From the NCBI GenBank assembly GCA_002299495.1, contig DBNZ01000057.1:9945-23230 (forward strand): a stretch of 13,286 nt of DNA, read 5' to 3'. The translations under genes were made by a program, and so were the position numbers. The DNA is from Methylococcaceae bacterium UBA659 (GTDB lineage Bacteria; Pseudomonadota; Gammaproteobacteria; Methylococcales; Methylomonadaceae). A model generated the notes under the pieces. The model worked only from the letters and a program-made list of their open reading frames with translations, ran no database searches and was not told the DNA's origin. Positions 7,592-13,286 of the stretch are shown piece after piece (positions within the stretch are counted from its first letter, which is position 1; every line of letters begins with the position of its first letter).

Positions 7592-8337
7592 CTATTACCG
7601 TGGAAACCAAACAGATCATAGCCAGATAATTCCTTGCCAAGCGTTCATAGCGCGTGGCCACACGCCTGAAATGCTTTAACTTCTGGAATAACCGCTCAAC
7701 CCGGTTACGTTCTTTATAAAGGGTTTTGTCCAACGCCCTTGGCGTCTTCCGGTTCTTTTTCGAGGGTATGACAGGGATGCCTTGGTTGGCCGTTATGGCG
7801 GCCACGAACCGGTCTGAATCATAGCCTTTATCCGCCACATGGATCTTGGTGCTCAAACCACCTCGCGACAGCCCCGTCGCCTCGTCATTTTGCTGTTTTT
7901 TTTTGCCACCCCGTGCGGGTGGACGCGGACGATGCTGCCATCCACCATCAAATACTCAAGGCCTAGGTCATCGGCGATCGCAGCCAGGATTTTTTCCCAT
8001 GTCCCCTTATGCGACCAGCGGTTGTACCTGACATAAACCCGATGCCAGTGACCAAAAGATTCCGACAAGTCGCGCCAAGGTTGAACTCGTACGCGCTATC
8101 CATAGCACCGCTTCAATAAGTAGGTGACCAAAAGTCTTTTAACAAAATCAAATGCGACCAACTTCATATACCCAGCTTACTTCAAGCTCTTTGTCACGTG
8201 AAAAAATATTAAAAGACTTTTGAATGATTACTTAAATAACCGGTTATTGCCCGCCGTGACGCCGCTATCGCTGGCCTTGCCGGGTAAAAATCTTTTATAC
8301 GCTCCCATGGGTCATCTCTTAAAACAGTTCGGTCCAT
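7581..8337 (-). pseudogene. IS427-type DDE transposase, multiply broken
   Basis: Remnant of a transposase once read in two frames. The start is at 8337 (MDRTVLRDDPWERIKDF). Lesions in order of translation: a run of five A at 8286-8290 (plus strand) that is one base short, after which LPGK continues in another frame; the nested 114-bp insert at 8119-8232 splitting NNRLF from IEAVLWIART; a frameshift near 8086-8088 between WIART and VQPWRDL; and an in-frame deletion at about 7833-7838 joining STKIHV directly to ADKGYDSD, where relatives have some 35 more residues. Between these, the parts are well preserved: LMVDGSIVRVH carries the first catalytic Asp, ADKGYDSD the second, and RNRVERLFQK the Glu. 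The natural shift from the first to the second frame is at an A9 run (minus strand 7904-7896). Confidence 0.88.
8119..8232. mobile_element. 114-bp MITE-like insert with 24-bp terminal inverted repeats and TA target duplication
   Basis: The ends are AGTA-N6-CAAAAGTCTTTTAA at 8119-8142 and the exact inverse pattern at 8209-8232: 18 of 24 positions pair, the six mismatches all falling in the N6 block. TA flanks both sides (8117-8118 and 8233-8234). Deleting the insert plus one TA restores the transposase reading AAC CGG TTA TTT ATT GAA GCG GTG (NRLFIEAV) exactly, which is direct evidence of a clean insertion. It has no room for a transposase. A TA duplication is typical of IS630/Tc1-mariner-mobilised MITEs; that assignment is inference. 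The internal 66 nt contain a short AGCTT/AAGCT hairpin. Confidence 0.8.
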
Positions 8338-8390
8338 GATTTTCCAAGGCAAATGGATACTAAAATACACCAACAGGCCTTATTTGTTTA

Positions 8391-8410
8391 GGATTGATTG
8401 AGAACGATCC
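8391..8410 (-). repeat. IS terminal inverted repeat, pmo-proximal end
   Basis: On the minus strand it reads GGATCGTTCTCAATCAATCC and pairs with 7572-7591 at 17 of 20 positions. The transposase start codon follows about 53 nt inside, leaving room for its promoter. Confidence 0.88.
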
Positions 8411-8414
8411 CTAG

Positions 8415-8698
8415 AAAGCGGCCCTTAACCGGTTTAGTATTATGTTCGGTGGGATCGGATGCCTATCCGATAATTGAAAAATCCGTTTACACAAAATTCG
8501 GGACACTCTCACATCGGGGCCGCAGCAGGCATTGGGTCGCGTGAAGTTTTTGCCGCGTGCTGGGGCGGGGATGACCAAAACCAGCTTGCACAAAAATAGC
8601 GACTCCCCGATTTTTCTCCGGTGGTTTTTTGGGAATAACCACCTAACTCACCTATAGCGTTAACAATCTATAGAAAACTGGAAATAAATTTCTTGGAT
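8415..8698. other. Gene-free stretch between the relic IS and the pmo terminator; possible IS256-type end
   Basis: No convincing gene. A 60-codon frame on the minus strand (8593-8411) has no recognisable motif and runs to the IS edge. A 7-bp hairpin ATCGGAT-gcct-ATCCGAT lies at 8454-8471. CCGTTTACACAAAATTCGG followed by GACACTCTC at 8483-8510 resembles the terminal sequence of IS256/Mutator-type elements as I remember them, but no transposase or partner end is present. Confidence 0.3.
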
Positions 8699-8728
8699 AA
8701 AAAAAACCCCCATTTTTGCAAATGGGGG
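8699..8728 (-). terminator. Rho-independent terminator of pmoCAB
   Basis: On the minus strand a 9-bp perfect stem (CCCCCATTT/AAATGGGGG, 8707-8728) with a 4-nt loop is followed by eight T (8706-8699). It lies 57 nt beyond the pmoB stop and is correctly oriented to end the pmo transcript. Confidence 0.93.
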
Positions 8729-8785
8729 TCAGCAACTACTTATAATTAATTATCTAAAGTCTGATAACTTTATATTATCATTAAA

Positions 8786-10030
8786 TTAGATAAATGTTGG
8801 GATCAATGGAGCATCAATAGTTGTCATTTGGCGATTTCCTGACTCATCCCAGAAGAACAACAGACCAGCAAAACGGCTATCTGGGTCATAAATCAAGTCG
8901 GCCAAACGATAAACTTCCCATGCTGCATCAGATGCCGTTACGTTGATTGTTCTTGATTGACCTGGAGCCAATGGACTGTTATCGCTAACAGTCAATCCAT
9001 CTTCAGCCAATAAGTCATCTGGATAACCTGTATCATCGACAGCAACATTAGAGTCCATGAACCTAACGCCAGCAGTTTGGAATTCACCCAAACGGATCGC
9101 TGAATCACCATTATTGGTAACTGTCAAGGTCATCTGCATAGCACGACCTGGAACACGATAAGTGGCATCTTCAACTTTAACAGAAACAGTTGGAGCAGGC
9201 AGATCCAATGATTTGATACCACGCAACAAACCTGCTTGCAATGGAACGGTCACAGGATATTGCTCTTCTGTCATGGAATAAGACACAAGAACTAATACTA
9301 AACTACCTGCAAGAAAGCCCATTGCTACTTTTTTATCGGTTGCAGTAATCAGTGTATCCGCTTTACCCGCTTCTACAGCAATGCTGCGAGGAATGAACAG
9401 CGGTCTGCGAATCCAGTAAAACATCCAAGATAAGCCAATTGCATACCACAAACCATGCCAGAAGTAGGTGTTTTCCAAGTTGTACGTTTCCAGGTTAATG
9501 GTTTCACCGGTCAATGTAGTGATATTGTTAACAAAATCACTCATAGAGCCTGTGATGGTTACCCATTTACCTGGACCAATGATTGGACCACCGCCTTGTA
9601 CGTTCAGCATTGTGTGAACATGCCAGTCACCTGGACGACGCGCTTTCAACAACACTTTGAAGTCATAGGTTTCGCCCAATTCCAAAGAAATTGAACGTGG
9701 AACCAACTGACCACCGACCCAAGAACCGGCACGGATAAACACAGGACCTGGAATACCAATGTTCAAAAACGATACTTCTGGTTTATCGACAGTTTCTGGC
9801 CAGCCACTGAATACAAAGAACTTACCAGAAATAGTCATTGTGTCGTTAACTGGAACCATCTCTTTCGACCAATTCAAATCGAACCAGTGGATAGTCCGCA
9901 TACGCATAAAAGCCGCTTGGGATTTCTCACCGTGAGCCGAAGCAGTTGGCGTGTAGAACATCGCCGCTGTAATAGTGATCAGCAGTGCGACAAAGGACAA
10001 TTTAACAACCTTGTCTTTTAATATTTTCAT
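8786..10030 (-). CDS. pmoB: Particulate methane monooxygenase subunit B
   Basis: Large, mostly periplasmic subunit of the copper membrane enzyme that oxidises methane to methanol. It has 414 residues. A signal peptide ends ...TPTASA, so the mature chain begins at His33. The copper ligands His33, His48, His137 and His139 (in PGDWHVHTML) are all at the positions known from Methylococcus capsulatus PmoB. Two cupredoxin-like domains (about 33-180 and 262-414) flank two membrane helices at about 188-207 and 234-252. The ATG at 10030 has AGGAGG 4 nt upstream (10035-10040). It is third in the operon, 98 nt after pmoA, and is followed by the terminator at 8699-8728. Base composition is more AT-rich than the genes left of 8410. 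Confidence 0.99.
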   Translation of the reverse strand: MKILKDKVVKLSFVALLITITAAMFYTPTASAHGEKSQAAFMRMRTIHWFDLNWSKEMVPVNDTMTISGKFFVFSGWPETVDKPEVSFLNIGIPGPVFIRAGSWVGGQLVPRSISLELGETYDFKVLLKARRPGDWHVHTMLNVQGGGPIIGPGKWVTITGSMSDFVNNITTLTGETINLETYNLENTYFWHGLWYAIGLSWMFYWIRRPLFIPRSIAVEAGKADTLITATDKKVAMGFLAGSLVLVLVSYSMTEEQYPVTVPLQAGLLRGIKSLDLPAPTVSVKVEDATYRVPGRAMQMTLTVTNNGDSAIRLGEFQTAGVRFMDSNVAVDDTGYPDDLLAEDGLTVSDNSPLAPGQSRTINVTASDAAWEVYRLADLIYDPDSRFAGLLFFWDESGNRQMTTIDAPLIPTFI

Positions 10031-10128
10031 ATATCCTCCTCTATAATAGAGAATCTATTGTTTCAAGAGTATCTGAAATGGATTAGTTTTAATTAACTTA
10101 CACCCATCCAATATGCTTTTTATTAGTA

Positions 10129-10872
10129 TTATGCAGCTTTAACAAATTCAGTTGAAGAGAACCAACGACCGAAAAAGTGCCACAAGAAGTAAATTATGAT
10201 ACTCACGAAAGCAGAGAAGAATGCCGATACAGGGGCAACGTCTTTACCGAAAGTTCTGAGTGTACCTTTTTCTACCATTCTGATGTACTCAGGAGTGCCT
10301 GTTCTAACATAGTGGTAGCCTTGTAAGTCAGCCAAGGTCATTACCATGCCATTGTATTCGACTGGAACGTGCAATGGACCAATCACCGCCCAGTTACTAG
10401 GGTAGAATAACAGACCCCAAGCCATGCCACCCAATACAGCAGTTGCAGTCATACTGCCAGTCAACATCAGGATGACATCCAACGCAATTGCACTTGGCAA
10501 CAGTTGTGATGGAAATACGAAGTTAACCGGAAAGTAAGTCCATCCCCAGAAGTTCAGGTATCTATTGACCCACTCACCCAACAACAGACCTAATACAGCA
10601 ACAACGGCACCGAAAGGCAAACGATAGCGATACCACAAACATGCTTGAACAGCCGCTGGGAAAGTAATGGCAACGATAGGGGCAACAGTAACCCACAAGC
10701 GCCTGTCTTTCCAATCGGACCAGAAATCCCAGTCACCGCCAGTCAACATATAGTGAATGTGGTAACCACCCAAAACCACCCAAAACACTGCCCACAAAAT
10801 GAACCAGTCGAACATACGTGAAACTTTAACTGCCTCAGCGCGTGAACGTACAGCTGATTGAGATGCGCTCAT
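10129..10872 (-). CDS. pmoA: Particulate methane monooxygenase subunit A
   Basis: Integral membrane subunit of pMMO in the inner or intracytoplasmic membranes and the standard methanotroph marker. It has 247 residues, the exact usual length. Landmarks are GGYHIHYMLTGGDWDFW at 35-51, the LLLGEWVNRY segment with Glu100, the WTYFPVNFVFPS region at 111-122, VEYNGMVMTLADLQGYHYVRTGTPEYIRMVEKGTLRTFGKDVAPV in pieces from 171 to 215, and about six to seven membrane spans. I start at the ATG at 10872 (MSASQ), not the TTG two codons upstream, because AGGAGG sits 7 nt before it and the length then fits the family. It is the middle gene of the operon, 126 nt after pmoC. The sequence is of the pmoA rather than pxmA or amoA kind, as the C-A-B order also indicates. 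Confidence 0.99.
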   Translation of the reverse strand: MSASQSAVRSRAEAVKVSRMFDWFILWAVFWVVLGGYHIHYMLTGGDWDFWSDWKDRRLWVTVAPIVAITFPAAVQACLWYRYRLPFGAVVAVLGLLLGEWVNRYLNFWGWTYFPVNFVFPSQLLPSAIALDVILMLTGSMTATAVLGGMAWGLLFYPSNWAVIGPLHVPVEYNGMVMTLADLQGYHYVRTGTPEYIRMVEKGTLRTFGKDVAPVSAFFSAFVSIIIYFLWHFFGRWFSSTEFVKAA

Positions 10873-10879
10873 TAGCAAA

Positions 10880-10885
10880 CCTCCT
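10880..10885 (-). promoter_or_regulatory. Shine-Dalgarno that fixes the pmoA start
   Basis: AGGAGG, with 7 nt between it and the ATG at 10872. It selects this ATG over the upstream in-frame TTG at 10878, which would lie only 1 nt from the motif. Confidence 0.9.
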
Positions 10886-10917
10886 AAAGGATTTAAAATT
10901 ATTTTTATTTACTACCT

Positions 10918-10965
10918 CTATCTATCACCGCCAATCAAAAAAATAATTAGCGGCGGAGGAGATAG
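10918..10965 (-). promoter_or_regulatory. Imperfect hairpin in the pmoC-pmoA intergenic region
   Basis: Two stem blocks pair: CTATCT (10918-10923) with AGATAG (10960-10965), and CCGCC (10928-10932) with GGCGG (10952-10956), around an AT-rich loop, with a small internal loop of 4 and 3 nt. There is no T run after it on the minus strand, so it is not a standard terminator. It could be an mRNA processing or stability element that separates pmoC from pmoAB in the transcript; that role is inference. Confidence 0.5.
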
Positions 10966-10998
10966 TTATATGTACAAGCTAACAATTAGATCAGGCGA

Positions 10999-11751
10999 TT
11001 AAGCCAAGTCTTTTTTCAGAAGCTTGGTTAAAGCTTGAACTTCTGTGTTTACAACACCTAAGATACCTAAAGCAGCCCATCCGAAGAATACGAAGCCGTA
11101 GTGCAAAGGCGCAACAAATAACTCTTCCATGAACCAGAAAGTGTGACCCCACTCATTCAAGCCAACGTTAGGCAGAATCATGAAAGGACCAATTACCGAT
11201 ACCATGTACTGCAGAGACAAACCTTGTTGATAGGTGGGCAATCTTGTTTTTGCATACAAGAAAGACGCAAAACCAGTGATGATATAGATAGGATAGCTCA
11301 AATAGAATTCGATAATATGACTTGGAGTGAAGTCAGTATCACGAACGATAGTTTGATGCCAAGTACCATCTTGCTCAGTAAAGTAGCTAGCGCCATAGTA
11401 GATGGCAGTAGCATAGCAAGTGAGCCATACCCAATGAGTTGTATGTCTTCTCAACTCTTCTCTTGGAGTGATTGACATAACTTTACGGTCACGAGTTTTC
11501 CACAGATAACCCCAAAGGATACCAGCGGTTGTCACTTCTAAAACGAATTCGATATAAAGGAAGTTCATCCAATAAGTTTCGAATTCAGGTGCGAAAGAGT
11601 CCAAACCGGCTGACCAGCCATAGACACCTTCATACCAGCGAACCCAAGCGTAAAATACTACATAGAGCAATACGCCCAGAATCAAATTTCTTTTATTTAA
11701 CAGCGGTGCTTCCGCAGCATCAGTTTTCACTGATTCAGTTGTAGCTGCCAT
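10999..11751 (-). CDS. pmoC: Particulate methane monooxygenase subunit C
   Basis: Integral membrane subunit of pMMO that carries the membrane copper sites implicated in methane oxidation. It has 250 residues with about five to six helices. Asp128, His132 and His145 (in DGTWHQ...TPSHIIEF) correspond with constant offset to M. capsulatus Asp156, His160 and His173, the CuC ligands. Asn199, His203 and His217 correspond to Asn227, His231 and His245, the CuD ligands. The ATG at 11751 has an AGGAG 6 nt upstream. It is the first gene of pmoCAB, with the promoter at 11868-11895 and a structured leader. The N-terminus is shorter than in M. capsulatus, which accounts for the offset of 28. Confidence 0.99.
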   Translation of the reverse strand: MAATTESVKTDAAEAPLLNKRNLILGVLLYVVFYAWVRWYEGVYGWSAGLDSFAPEFETYWMNFLYIEFVLEVTTAGILWGYLWKTRDRKVMSITPREELRRHTTHWVWLTCYATAIYYGASYFTEQDGTWHQTIVRDTDFTPSHIIEFYLSYPIYIITGFASFLYAKTRLPTYQQGLSLQYMVSVIGPFMILPNVGLNEWGHTFWFMEELFVAPLHYGFVFFGWAALGILGVVNTEVQALTKLLKKDLA

Positions 11752-11774
11752 TTCTATCTCCTAAAAATATAAAA

Positions 11775-11790
11775 TCTTGGATATCCAAGA
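11775..11790. promoter_or_regulatory. 16-bp perfect palindrome in the pmoC leader
   Basis: TCTTGGATATCCAAGA is its own reverse complement and ends 24 nt before the pmoC ATG. It may be an operator for a dimeric regulator or an RNA stem near the ribosome site. The symmetry is seen; the function is inferred. Confidence 0.55.
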
Positions 11791-11842
11791 GTCGATAGTT
11801 ACAATTCCATTTTCCCATTTTATTGTTGAACTAATAAAAAGA

Positions 11843-11860
11843 CACCAACTCCATTTGGTG
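11843..11860 (-). promoter_or_regulatory. Hairpin at the predicted 5' end of the pmo transcript
   Basis: On the minus strand CACCAA-atggag-TTGGTG forms a 6-bp stem. It begins at about the base where transcription should start from the promoter at 11868-11895, so the mRNA would open with this stem-loop, a form known to protect messages from 5' decay. The role is inferred. Confidence 0.45.
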
Positions 11861-11867
11861 AGCAGTC

Positions 11868-11895
11868 AGTCTACCAGTTCGAACATCCATGTCAA
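11868..11895 (-). promoter_or_regulatory. Predicted sigma-70 promoter of pmoCAB
   Basis: On the minus strand the -35 is TTGACA (11895-11890), a perfect match. The spacer is 16 nt and the -10 is TAGACT (11873-11868; 4 of 6), preceded by TGG, which gives an extended -10. The predicted start is near 11861, with a leader of about 110 nt to pmoC. Sigma-70-like promoters are known for pmoCAB in Methylococcus. Confidence 0.6.
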
Positions 11896-12027
11896 GTCAA
11901 AAACTTTTTCTGGTTTTTTCCCTTTTTTATTTGATCGTGTATAAATTGGTTGAGCATATTATTTGTGCCCATAAAAAACGACTTTATTGATAAAATCGCT
12001 GTTCAAACCTACAACCATAACGAAAAA

Positions 12028-12462
12028 ATGAAAAAATATAGCGCTATTATATTCTTGATTGGCTTGGCAATTTTGCTAATTACCCAACAAAAAGTTGTTA
12101 TGCCATTGATTTACGAAGTAATAAAATCTGACTTATTTCTCGTAGACAGCAAGGACAAAGCAAGTCAAATGCCTATATCCACACATTTGACTGATATCGC
12201 CTTTAACCATTGCAAGAACCACATACCCAAGAAACTTCCCGCAGGCACAACTGCACTATTTTCCGATAAACCAATAAATAGCTGGAGCCTTGGCAATTAC
12301 CAATATGTAATTAATTTGGAGGCAAATGTTCTTACGAAAGAAAACTCGGGTATGCAAAAGTTTGTGTGCCGCATTTCTTATACAAAAGGCGACGACCAAT
12401 CCGGCATTAATGAATTTGAGAACTGGTCGATTGACGGCATAGCAGGACTGAATTCAAACTAG
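12028..12462 (+). CDS. Small hypothetical protein with N-terminal membrane anchor
   Basis: Not recognised. From the ATG at 12028 it has 144 residues. Lys2-Lys3 are followed by a hydrophobic helix at about 5-20 (SAIIFLIGLAILLITQ), suggesting a signal anchor or uncleaved leader. The remainder is soluble and probably periplasmic, with two cysteines (FNHCKNH and FVCRISY) that could pair, and a beta-rich look (YQYVINLEANV, KFVCRISYTKG). The frame stays open upstream to a TTG at 11950, but I prefer the ATG because it places the charged residues and helix at the N-terminus; the Shine-Dalgarno is poor for both. It is divergent from pmoC and converges on mazG. It is strongly AT-rich. No function is assigned. 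Confidence 0.6.
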   Translation: MKKYSAIIFLIGLAILLITQQKVVMPLIYEVIKSDLFLVDSKDKASQMPISTHLTDIAFNHCKNHIPKKLPAGTTALFSDKPINSWSLGNYQYVINLEANVLTKENSGMQKFVCRISYTKGDDQSGINEFENWSIDGIAGLNSN

Positions 12463-12538
12463 CACGGCTTTTTCAGTCACTCCGAGTCAGCCCAGATTGA
12501 CATGTGATCTGCGGGATGTCTTTAATTTTTATCAGGAA

Positions 12539-13286
12539 TTAGCTCTTAATTGTTGTGCAATCCAGCTCTGTTTTTTTTGCATCGTTCCAGTAGCCATCTA
12601 ATTCCGACAGATCGCACTCTTCCATAATCTTTCCAGATTTGGCTACTTGTCGTTCTATGTATTCAAATCGACGGGAAAATTTTTGAATTGCCGACTTTAA
12701 GGCCACTTCGGCGTTGACGTTTAAGTGCCTTGACAGGTTTACGATGACCAATAATAAATCCCCTATTTCTTCTTCAATATGAGCTTGGCCACCCTCAAGA
12801 CAAGCTTCTTTTATTTCCTCAATCTCCTCGTTAACCTTTGCAAAAATAGGCTCAATTTCCGGCCAATCGAACCCTAAATGGGCGGCTTTAGTCAAAATCT
12901 TTTGACACGCCGCCAGAGCCGGCATGCTTAGGGGTGCTCCCCCAGCAAGCACGCTGACAAACTCTTCTGGATTCAATTTTTCCTGCCGCTCTGCTTTCTT
13001 AATTCGCTCCCATGCTTTTTGACGCTCTTCATCATTCATAAACCGAGCATCTGCAAAGACATGGGGATGCCGACGAATAAGCTTGTCATTAATGCCTGCC
13101 GCCACATCTTCAAATCCAAACAACCCCTTTTCATTTGCAATTTGCGAGTGAAATACTATTTGCAACAAAAGGTCGCCTAATTCCAGCCGCAAATCATCGA
13201 GATCATTTCGCTCGATAGCATCAATAACTTCGTAACATTCCTCTATCAAAGAAGGGACAAGACTGGAGAAATCTTGTTTTACATCC
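12539..13286 (-). CDS. mazG: Nucleoside triphosphate pyrophosphohydrolase MazG (N-terminus outside window)
   Basis: Cytoplasmic house-cleaning enzyme that hydrolyses NTPs, including non-canonical ones, to NMP and pyrophosphate; in E. coli it also lowers ppGpp. The visible 248 codons cover most of the tandem two-domain form. The first domain has the metal motif IEECYEVIDAIE then RLELGDLLL (EExxE...ExxD). The second has VNEEIEEIKEA then IEEEIGDLLLVIVN. Between them lies the conserved RRHPHVF. The frame is open to the window edge, where DVKQDFSSLVPSLIEE matches the KQTFETLKPYTIEE region of relatives, so about 20 residues including the start are missing. It is convergent with the small gene ending at 12462. 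Confidence 0.93.
   Translation of the reverse strand, partial: DVKQDFSSLVPSLIEECYEVIDAIERNDLDDLRLELGDLLLQIVFHSQIANEKGLFGFEDVAAGINDKLIRRHPHVFADARFMNDEERQKAWERIKKAERQEKLNPEEFVSVLAGGAPLSMPALAACQKILTKAAHLGFDWPEIEPIFAKVNEEIEEIKEACLEGGQAHIEEEIGDLLLVIVNLSRHLNVNAEVALKSAIQKFSRRFEYIERQVAKSGKIMEECDLSELDGYWNDAKKTELDCTTIKS

Larger units (their letters stand above)
7572..8410 (-). mobile_element. Decayed IS5-family (IS427-like) insertion sequence with nested MITE-like insert
   Basis: The element is bounded by 20-bp inverted repeats (7572-7591 and 8391-8410; 17 of 20 match) and flanked on both sides by CTAG (7568-7571 and 8411-8414). That flank can be read as a CTAG duplication or as a TA duplication with 21-bp ends beginning GGG. 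Its remnant transposase reads on the minus strand. Removing the 116 nt added by the nested element and restoring the bases apparently lost from the transposase would bring it to roughly 830 bp, the usual size of this IS group. It is almost certainly immobile now. Confidence 0.88.

Noticed and set aside
8411..8593. 60-codon minus-strand frame between the IS and the pmo terminator
   Set aside because: It has no family resemblance and no Shine-Dalgarno, and it overlaps the possible IS end and the IS flank.
11950..12027. Upstream TTG start for the small hypothetical protein
   Set aside because: The ATG at 12028 puts lysines directly before the hydrophobic helix, as in a signal anchor; the extra 26 residues add nothing recognisable.
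12490..12532. Weak GACAT/ATGTC stem before a T-rich stretch, a possible terminator of the small gene
   Set aside because: The stem is 5 bp with a long loop and the T tract is interrupted; support is too weak to list.
1..13286. CRISPR arrays, tRNA and rRNA genes
   Set aside because: No regularly spaced direct repeats, cloverleaf sequences or rRNA signatures were seen on either strand.

Overview
The window looks like chromosome of a gammaproteobacterial (type I) methanotroph. The decisive evidence is a complete pmoCAB operon for particulate methane monooxygenase on the minus strand (11751 down to 8786), in the canonical C-A-B order. All expected copper ligands are in place: PmoB His33/His48/His137/His139 and PmoC Asp128/His132/His145 plus Asn199/His203/His217. 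I do not assign a genus.

Layout. (1) 1-2048, minus strand: a tight three-gene run queF > psd > peptide-type ABC ATPase, with only 3 nt between consecutive genes; the ATPase runs off the left edge. (2) 2264-4557, minus strand: a two-component system with an OmpR-type regulator followed by a QseC-like sensor kinase, overlapping by 4 nt. (3) 4694-7524, plus strand: an AMP-forming acyl-CoA ligase and a PLP-dependent decarboxylase, overlapping by 4 nt. They resemble the pair normally found inside exosortase-A/EPS loci, but no exosortase, acyl carrier protein or other EPS gene follows. (4) 7572-8410: a decayed IS5-family (IS427-like) insertion sequence with 20-bp inverted repeats. Its transposase is broken by several small lesions, an internal deletion and a nested 114-bp MITE-like element flanked by a TA duplication. 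(5) 8415-8698: gene-free sequence, possibly an old IS256-type end, then the pmo terminator at 8699-8728. (6) 8786-11895: pmoCAB with a recognisable promoter, a structured leader and an intergenic hairpin. (7) 12028-12462, plus: a small hypothetical membrane-anchored protein divergent from pmoC. (8) 12539-13286, minus: mazG, cut by the right edge.

How it works together. pmoCAB makes the membrane copper enzyme that oxidises methane to methanol, and has the strong Shine-Dalgarno sites and terminator expected of a very highly expressed operon. The left part is housekeeping (queuosine precursor synthesis, phosphatidylethanolamine synthesis, peptide import) plus a sensory pair. The ligase/decarboxylase pair probably activates an acyl or amino-acyl group and makes a decarboxylated amine for an envelope or polysaccharide pathway, but its substrate cannot be read from sequence. 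The relic IS separates the visibly GC-richer left half from the AT-richer pmo half and may mark a rearrangement junction.

No tRNA, rRNA or CRISPR array was seen. The most unusual structures are the nested MITE, the isolated exosortase-type gene pair, and the palindrome and hairpins in the pmo leader and intergenic region.
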